Translations under genes and position numbers: made by a program
Origin: Pipra filicauda
Lineage: Eukaryota; Chordata; Aves; Passeriformes; Pipridae
Length of the DNA: 64,000 bases
Assembly: GCF_003945595.2 (NCBI RefSeq)
Contig: NW_024104376.1
Span: forward strand, 2,790,001 to 2,854,000
Direction: 5' to 3'
In this document: positions 56,369 through 64,000 of the stretch, piece by piece
Layout of the letters: each line of letters opens with the position of its first letter
Numbering within the stretch: position 1 is the stretch's first letter
Notes under the pieces: generated by a model
What the model was told of the DNA's origin: nothing
The model's input: the letters and a program-made list of their open reading frames with translations, nothing else
Database searches by the model: none

Positions 56369-56692
56369 TGTCATGATCAGCATATAAAGCTGGGTGGCAG
56401 GAGAAGGAAGAGGGGGTATTTGGAATGGTGACATTTGTCTTTCCGAGTCGCCATTATGTGTGCTGAAGCCCTGCTTTCCTGGAGGTGCTGAACACTTGCC
56501 TGCCCATGGGAAGTGATGAAGTTGTTTTGCTTTGCTGGCATAATGGCTTTTACCTTACTGATTAAACTACCTTTATCTCAAGTCACAAGTTTTCTCACTT
56601 TTACCCTTCCAGTTCTCTTCCCCAAGACACTGTGGGAGAGTGAGTGAGTGGCTGTGTGGGACTGAGTTGATGGGTGGGGTTAAACCATGACA
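56369..56692 (+). mobile_element. Partial ERV LTR, 3' portion
   Basis: Reads as the downstream part of a common passerine ERV LTR: a TATA-like CATATAAAGCTG (56381-56392), an AAGAGGGGGTATTTGGAAT region, a GATTAAACTACCTTTATCTC poly(A)-proximal block, ACAAGTTTTCTCACTTTTAC, the GAGTGAGTGAGTGGCTGTGT stretch and a GGGGTTAAACCATGACA terminus (56676-56692). The usual U3 part is missing; the left boundary near 56369 (TGTCATG) is a guess and no target duplication is visible. Distinct family from the LTRs at 3871 and 13957, although all three share the AAAGCTG word next to the TATA-like site. Confidence 0.75.
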
Positions 56693-58984
56693 ATGAACAG
56701 GGTAGAGCAGTGTATGGATGTGAATTATATTCTACCTACAGCATTCGATGTATTGATTCCAAAATATTTTTATATTGTGAGAGTCTGTATTATTTGAAGA
56801 ATTTAAAAAAGCTGGAATATATGCAAAAAGATACCCATGAAGCAGTGGCCCAAAGACCTGCAAAAGACCCCATGTGTAATAAGGTTGGGGGCTGGTTTGT
56901 TGAAAGGTCACTTGATCACAGCGTGCATGTAAAAAAATATCAGAAGTTAAATGTGTGTTTGGTGCCTCAAGGGGAAGGGTAACAGAATCTGATGCCTGAA
57001 ACTTAAGTGAGAAGGAAAAGTAGGAGGCATGGTGTGCTGGAACATACCATTGCAGTACTTGTGAGTTTTTGTTTTGAAACTATTCAAATTTTTTGTATTC
57101 AGAAGTAGAATAAAGAACATTCATTTGAAGATGAAACTGAAATAGTGTTGCATATTAAATTTAAGGTTGTACATTTGAGTAAGGGATGTGAAAGAGGTCA
57201 TACTAGGGCTTGAAGAATCTTATGTGGATCTGAACCGGTCATTGGTAAGTGCAGGCTAGAGATGGGTGAAACATTTCCAATTATGATAGCAGAAAGGTCC
57301 TAAAATATCCTTTCATTAAAAGTAACTGGGGTGTTCTGAGGAGACTGTTTAGTTTATTAGGACAATTTTGTGATACCACAATAGTGACCCACAATAGTGC
57401 TCCCTGGGCTTACTTAAACATGGAGGTTCTTTTCACTTGTATGTTCTAATGAATCAAACAGAAGAGGTCAGAGTGAATGGACCTTTTCATCTCTACATTA
57501 TGCAACTTGGTAGGACGGAGTGTTTGTGGTGCATACACTTGCTGAGAAAGACAACTGGCTGTGCTACAGTCTTCCATTAATTTCTGTCAGCGCAATACCT
57601 CTTTTTGTAGTGTTTCATTCTTGTCTCTTTTGAAGACCAGACCATGAGAGGAGAGGGTATTCAAAACCCTGTAGTCTGAGATCAACATTGCTAAAATGCA
57701 AAGTATCGCAATGGTTCAGAAATTTTTAAAAACTGAAATGTAGTAAAAATGCACAGTCAGAAAGTATTATTGAAAATATCGTGGCAATCAAAAGACTTGA
57801 ATAAAGGTAAACAACTGTAAATCTCTATGTGCACCTGAATGATCCACATCTCTAATGTCAAATAGAAACGCTGGCATGCAAGTAAACATTTTCATGTGAA
57901 CTCTACTTTTTTGTTTTGGTAGAGCTGAAATATCAACAGAAACTGCCCTCTTCCAGTATTTTGACGTTGCTATTTAAAGTCCATCTTGAAATCAAACTAG
58001 GAGATTATTATAGATGATATCAATTACCTATGCCATCATTTAAACAGTTGGTCCAAGTTTAAGCAAATGCTTAATTTAATTAAATTCTTTCCTGAAGTTC
58101 TCTCAAAACAAAATCTCTCTGTTTTTGTCTGTGACACAGGTTAAAATCTGCATCTTCTGAAAGATTTTAATGCTCCTTCTGCTACCTGGATATCTAGTTT
58201 AACGCCATTGGCTTCTCAAATGTCATGCTTAAAATAGGCTTTAACTTTCTAATACTGAGTGAATACTGTTGGAGGTAAGCCATGAGTGTAGCAAAAACCA
58301 TAGGTTTGAGTTAGCCACGGAACACATTCCTATATTCAGAACCTCCACCCCCAAGAATATGGTGATCATTTGTACCAGCCTCTGCCTCTCATATAAGACT
58401 GAGAATTTATTTCCCATATTTCAAGTCCATAAATTGGTTGAAGAGTATTATATCACTATAATGATCCCTAAAACTAAAATTATTTCACTGAAATTTAGTC
58501 ACAAAAGAAAAACCACTTCACTATGTGGTTTTGGAAGCACAAGGTCTTGAGACCTTGGGCAGGATACATCGTTTAATGGGCAGATTAGGTAAAAAGAGGT
58601 AATCATGAGGATATGACAATGAATACAGAATTCTTGGGAAAAAACTGTTAAGATTTATCTCAAACAGAAAATACTTAAAATTTGTATTCTACAGATTCGG
58701 AAAATCCACAGTTTGAATGGATTTCTTGTTCATTTTATGGAACCTCAGGTTTAATTCAATGAAACTGATGATCTGGTGACCTTTGTGGTGTCCTGATAGT
58801 CTCCAGAATGCAAACCTTCAAACAGAGATGCTGAAAGTAAGTTTTCCTTTTTCTCAGCACTGATTCTAAAGCCCAGGTATGTAATTCAAACACTTATTTT
58901 ACAATCACAATGGTAACTGTCCAATACTTTCACATGTTACAGGTAACAGACATGTTTTACTGTTCTATAGAGCTAAAAAAGTTT

Positions 58985-59006
58985 GACTGGCTTTTGAAAG
59001 CCAGTC
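58985..59006. other. Perfect 10-bp hairpin with 2-nt loop
   Basis: GACTGGCTTT (58985-58994) pairs with AAAGCCAGTC (58997-59006) over all ten positions with TG between. A T run follows, so it resembles an intrinsic-terminator shape, but in a nuclear noncoding context it has no known meaning. Confidence 0.8.
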
Positions 59007-59094
59007 TTTTGAATATTCAAAAACAGAGAAAAAGATTGGTAAGTGTAGAGTCATAGATTCCTCTGTTAGAAAATCTCTCAGTTTTTAATGTGTC

Positions 59095-59200
59095 ACAACA
59101 ACACTATGAGGGAGGTATGGGGGAGCTTTCATTCCATTTTGAAGTAGATACTTAAATTCACAAAGGTGTCAAGTTGGTGAGTTCCGTCTGAAACTGGATA
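59095..59200 (+). repeat. MIR/L2-like ancient repeat relic
   Basis: 'CACTATGAGGGAGGTATGG ... TTCCATTTTGAAGTAGATACTTA ... GTTGGTGAGTTCC' follows the MIR/L2 3'-end scheme ('ctatgaggtaggtact...cccattttacagatgagg'). Strongly diverged. Confidence 0.45.
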
Positions 59201-59399
59201 TAGCAAGAGCCTGAATATATTTGAAAGCTTGGAGAGAGACACCTCACACCTAATTGATTTGTCTTTTACTTTTGCTAGTAGTGGTAGAAAATAGTAGAAA
59301 ATTGTGCTTAGTATGGTCAGTTTTCAAAATGCTTACTTGACAAAAATTAATTAGATATCACAGCATCCTCAAAATAACTTACTGTTTTCTGTTTATTAG

Positions 59400-59520
59400 C
59401 TAGTAAACTGAAAGGAGGGACTGAAATTACTTTGCTGAAGCCACACATCAAGTCAAGATTAGAACTTGTATTTCCACGTTCTCAATTTTGTGCTGTAACA
59501 GTCTGATTATACTGCCGGCA
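59400..59520 (+). repeat. MIR/L3-like ancient repeat relic
   Basis: 'TAAACTGAAAGGAGGGACTG ... TACTTTGCTGAAGCCACACATC ... GATTAGAACTTGTATTTCC ... ATTATACTGCC' follows the amniote MIR/L3-type order (acts as 'aagtgacttgcccaaggtcacacagc ... attagaacccagg ... actagaccatactgcc'). One of the clearer ancient relics in the window. Confidence 0.55.
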
Positions 59521-62500
59521 GTTTATCACCTTGCCAGCGCAGCAGTGCTCCCCTAGGCCTCCTTCTTCCTAATAGTGGTTAACTTTCAGACCATGTTAAA
59601 TGCTCACTGGAAATGGGGCTGAGGGGGATTGGCCAAAACTGTTACTCTCACTCTTTTTTACACAGTTTTTAAAGCTAACATTAATTTTTTACTGCGTGAA
59701 TGCCTAGAGCCATATTATACACCCAAATTAAGGTAGACCTGAATTCTTCTGAGTCGCTAAGTATCATAACGCTTCATTAAATCAGTGGAGGTATTTATTG
59801 TTGTGAGCATCCCCGAAAAGCAAGAAACTTTTATTTAGCTCTCTGAAGGCAGGCACTTAAGTCTAAAACTCATGACCTGACTTTTAAGTGATAAGACTCA
59901 TTAGGAAGTGAGAAAATAGTTTTCTATACAGTGTTTCACAGTAATCCTGGGTGATTTTCTTTTTTTAAAGAAAAGACAGATTTCCAGTATGTAGTGTCGT
60001 GTTCTTAAATCAGTGAACTAAGAATAAATGTGAAGTTTTTCTTAGATGAATATAGTTTATCCCTAGACTTGGTAGGCAACACAAGATGCCTGTTCTTATG
60101 AGAACAAGGAATATATGAGAGATACATTGTTTTAGATGCAATGAGGCCATTTGTTAACAATTTCCTAGAAAACTGCTGTAATCTTTATCAGTTATGGGGA
60201 CTGGCTTTTGCTGTATTAGGCTGACCCACTCCTAGTAGAGCAGTTCAATAAAAAAAAAAATTCATTACATGAATGCAATGGAAACTCAAATACACAATTG
60301 TAACCCCTATGTGTTAATGAAGAAAAAAGATAATACTAAATGAAAACACAGGATTATTTGCTTTCTGTCCCATACCTTTTTAGAAAAGCTGAGACTAGCA
60401 GCCCAAAACTTTAATGCAGAAGTGCTAGAATATCATAGGCAGGCCCTCAGCTCTGATGGGCTGACAAGGAAAGAATAAGCACTCTTGAAGTCATTAAAGA
60501 AAATCCTAATAAAATTCTCACACACCTTAGGTCTGTAGGATGACAGTATTAAATGTCATCCCTCTGCCTCCTGCCATCAGAGGTCCAGTTAAAGACCTGA
60601 CAGATTGCCTTTCACAAAACAATAGATTAAGGATGCGTTTTTTACGTGTCTTCCAGTTTCGTTCAAGAGGTAGTTATGAGCAAAGGAGATTATTTTACAT
60701 GTTTATCTGTCCCAACCACACTATTGCTAAAATAAACCCCCAAACAGGAAAAAACTAGTATAGATATAGTCATACCCATCAGGAAATGAAAAAATCAGGG
60801 CCAGCACCCAGGAGCAATTACACAACAGTGCTGGTACAAGGGCACCAAGGAAGAACAGCCATGGGACTCAGACCTTAAGAAAAAAGGAACAGGTAACACT
60901 TTTTCCACTAGTGCATCCTTGGCATGGGTGCAAGTGAGGGAGACCTATCCACCACAGTCCAGCTTTTTCTGTCACTCTCTTGCAAGCAGCATTACAACTA
61001 GAGACACAGCTATAAGCAGAGCATATAAAGCAGCCATGTAATGACAGTGACTTAGTGGTCCTTTGCAGGATGAACATAATTAACTGTGGGCACACAGCAG
61101 CACATCCTCACTGCATGCAAAGTGTGGCATGTGACAGCAGACTGTGGCTGCCCCAAGGGTACTTACTTCTGTTTCTCAAATCTTCTTCCTGCCCAGGATG
61201 ATGGCTAGTGAGCTCTTTGCTCACTACAGAAATGACTCCATTACAGAAATAACTTATTTATCAGCATTACTGAAATACTGGATAAAAAGAAAAGTCTAAT
61301 TAGCTAAAGGTTCCTTCCTCTGCCCCATATTTTAAATAATCCTGCACAAAGGAATTTTATCTGTTTCCCCAACTCTTGTTAATATGGTCTGATTAGACAT
61401 GAAAGCAGAAAATTCAGTGATTAGATATACCAGTACTTTAAATTAAATCACATCTGTATCTGTGCATCCCTTTTAGGCTTACTTACTGTCATGCCTAAAT
61501 AAATGTAGCTGGACATTGCAGGCAAATGAACATTCAGATAATACGTTACATCCAAAGTCTCATTCTAAGGGGTCTGCTTATTCAATGAGGCATTAGAATT
61601 AGGTGTCTGACTTGTCAAGGCCTATCAAAATGCATCAGGATAAATTTTGAGCTAACCTAAATCAGTATAGTTCACCAAAACTGACTTCAACAAGTGGAGA
61701 ATCTGTCCCACAGCTATTTCAGGCCTTGCAATAAGTTGCTTATGAAAAAGCTCATAGCCAAGAATTATTCATAGGAATAGGAAAATAACTTCAAACACAA
61801 AATAAATCGGACAGAATAGAAATCTCTCTGCATTCACCCTGTGAACACAATGCAGAATTCATCATTTCTGAGGGAAACTTGCATTAGGCAGAAGTGTATG
61901 CCAGAGAGCTATCTCTGACAGGTAGCAATATCATTGCCCCAGTACAATAGCTCCATGGTCAGGGCATTTTTCTAGGCACTGGGAAAACTGGATTCAACTT
62001 CAAATACAATGGGGACCACAGTGACACAGCGTCACAGTTTCCCTGTGACACAGCCAGCTGGAGCAGGCAGCAGTTGGACAGGTTCTCGTGGATCCCTCAG
62101 TATCCAATGGGTTGGTTTCAGTGTGCTGTGTTAAAATGTTTAGGTGTGTTGTGTTTGACTTACAGCAAAAATGGGAACCTGTACTCTTTTACTGGAATGC
62201 TGGGGGATTTTGCAAAAAAAAAAAAAATCAGAATTGTCTCTCATTTTGTCAGGACATTTGACAAGTCTGCTTGCAGCAGCTGGCTCATTGGCTTTGGCCT
62301 TGAATAGGCTATCCAGAAGTGCCCAACTCCTACTAAAATCTAGGTTATCCATTCTTGCCATTGGCTTCTCTCCAAACTGCCCTTCAAGGTCATTGTAGCA
62401 TTATTTCCAGATTATAATTCAAAAAGTTTCCTTTTCTTAAAATTGCTATAAATACTTCAGAATAACTTCACCAGTGTAACAGGACTAAGACAATTTGAAT

Positions 62501-64000
62501 AAGTATGTTTCTCATTTGAAAACTAACTTCTCCTTCCTCTGACTATGACCTCAATGAAGTAAATCGATGATTTTTGACTTCTACCACCACAAATAATCCA
62601 TTTTTAAGCCAACCACATTTATTATGTCTATTTAAACACCAAGCACACATTTATCTGAAGCCAATGGCACTTTCTCCGTATTGTGAATTCTAGTGTGCAG
62701 AGAAGAGGAAAAAAAAAGAGACTGATCTCAAGCTTAGAAAATCCAAACACTGAAAAAACAAATCCTTCCATTGAGGCTCATCTGGTCTTTCAAGAAATAA
62801 ATTCTGTATCTCTTCATTCTGCTTTTGTGTCTATGTCTAGTGCTCATGTAATTTATGCAGTGAACTCTCTATTTCTATACATGACTAGGCTTCTTCTTTA
62901 TTCCTTTTTTTTCTGACATCTTATTACAAAGTTCCTGTTGAAATTCTCTTAAAAATCAGAAACTCATCCCATTTGTGACCTTTCATTATATTCAGTGACA
63001 AAGACACCTGCCATTTGACCTTGTCATCGAGACATTTGTCACTGTCAGCTCGAGATTCCAAAAAGGTTTTCATTTTCTTTGAAACACTGTCCTTCTCACT
63101 TTGGCAGTAAACCAATTCTTGAGAGGTCAGCAGGAGCTATTGACATCTTCACAGTCATCACAGACCAAAATTGTAAATGTTTTTTGCAAATCAAATACCG
63201 AATCAGGTACTGCAGCTGTCTCATGATGTTCTGCCTCCTAGGGAGAGAATCTACTAATCTTTGAAAAAGTAGAGAGCCAAATCAAGTGAATCAAGAGATC
63301 TATCAGCTCAATGAGAGTTACTATATGGAAATTTCTGGTCTGTATTATGCAGGAAGCCAGACTAGGATGGTGTAATAGGTTTTTTTCACCTTAAAATGGA
63401 TGTGTCTATCAGCCATTTCAGTGGAATCACTCAAAATGGCATCAGCTGAGGTTCTGACCTGTTTATTTCTTTCATCCTTTTTTCTGGGAAAGGAATTGTT
63501 TCTATGACTGTAACTTGATTTAGTACCTTTAATTTTTCTTCCTTCTTGGAGGAAAAAGGAAAGTTCCCCATACTCTGATATACTATGTTTAATTATTCTC
63601 CAAAGATCAGAAAGTTTTGTGTAAGGGGAAAGGAACGTATAAATGAAAAGGTCACAGGTTTATCCTGTATTGCCTCTCATGAAGTGTGCCTAACAGCTTC
63701 TGGAAACTCTCATTGTATACTCAAGTTAGTATGTTACACACATTTTTGTCTCAGCATTTTTTTTTCCCAGATTATCATATTATTCTGTTCTCAGTTACAA
63801 TACTGTGATCTTGAAATGGTTTATAATGGGATATTTAGATTTATTTTTAACATGCTTAAATATTTCAAATGCACTGAGAATTCTGAATCAAGCACTGGGT
63901 AGACTGACACAATTATTCACAAAATGTTTGAAAAAAAATTCTTCACTCTGTAGACCTCCAGAGACAAACGCACACACACAAGGACCTATTTTACATACAG

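Larger units (their letters stand above)
56693..64000. other. No gene seen; ~7.3 kb of noncoding DNA
   Basis: No recognisable exon. Contains two ancient MIR/L3-like relics and a short perfect hairpin, listed separately. Short CA repeat at the extreme right (about 63971-63980). The stretch 61270-61640 has several ATTAG/CTAATTAG words but nothing decisive. Confidence 0.55.

Noticed and set aside
62021..62054. GTGACACAGC direct repeat with a 7-bp GTCACAG/CTGTGAC hairpin
   Set aside because: Short and with no context; expected by chance in 64 kb.
1..64000. CRISPR arrays, operons, ribosome-binding sites, bacterial or phage genes
   Set aside because: None seen. Codon-dense coding sequence is absent and the repeats are vertebrate retroelements, so prokaryotic feature types do not apply.

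Overview
The window looks like gene-free avian nuclear DNA. It is A+T-rich, has no open frame that reads as a host exon, and is studded with bird-type interspersed repeats: CR1 LINEs (several ending in the ATTCTATGA-type tail), solo or partial endogenous-retrovirus LTRs, and five copies of a second LINE family. That family has a very short 3' UTR and a trinucleotide-like tail, which point to the RTE clade. RTE elements are absent from most birds. Their presence fits the patchily distributed AviRTE group, known from a limited set of tropical bird lineages (for example suboscine passerines, hummingbirds, parrots, hornbills, tinamous) and from filarial nematodes. I infer this family name from memory of the literature and have not searched for it.

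Layout. 1-172 is a CR1 3' end. 3117-5310 is an antisense CR1 split by a 1.27 kb LTR (3871-5144, 5-bp target duplication GTTCC). 6243-6492 resembles an ERV-derived repeat. 10155-10333 is RTE copy A (-). 13957-15216 is a second, complete solo LTR of the same family (5-bp duplication CCTAG). 15836-16811 is RTE copy B (+), which carries about 300 bp of unexplained sequence inside its target duplication. 17808-18722 is RTE copy C (-), the longest coding remnant. 29036-29250 is an antisense CR1. About 41.2-42.3 kb holds an irregular short tandem array, possibly within an old antisense LTR. 48349-48523 and 49625-49748 are RTE copies D and E (+). 53880-54557 is a probable antisense LTR with TATA/poly(A)-like and G-quadruplex-prone sequence. 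55121-56340 is a long, internally deleted antisense CR1, followed by a partial LTR ending at 56692. The rest is unannotated single-copy-looking DNA with a few microsatellites, MIR-like relics and possible conserved noncoding segments.

How it fits together. Nothing here works as a gene system. The window records retrotransposition. The strongest evidence is six sets of perfect target-site duplications that I could read directly (five RTE, 11-15 bp; one LTR, CCTAG) plus GTTCC around the nested LTR. They fix element boundaries to the base and allow relative dating (CR1 older than the LTR nested in it). The observations most worth following are RTE copy B with its extra 5' segment, the near-identical truncation points of RTE copies A and D, and a miRNA-like 63-nt hairpin at 32941-33003.
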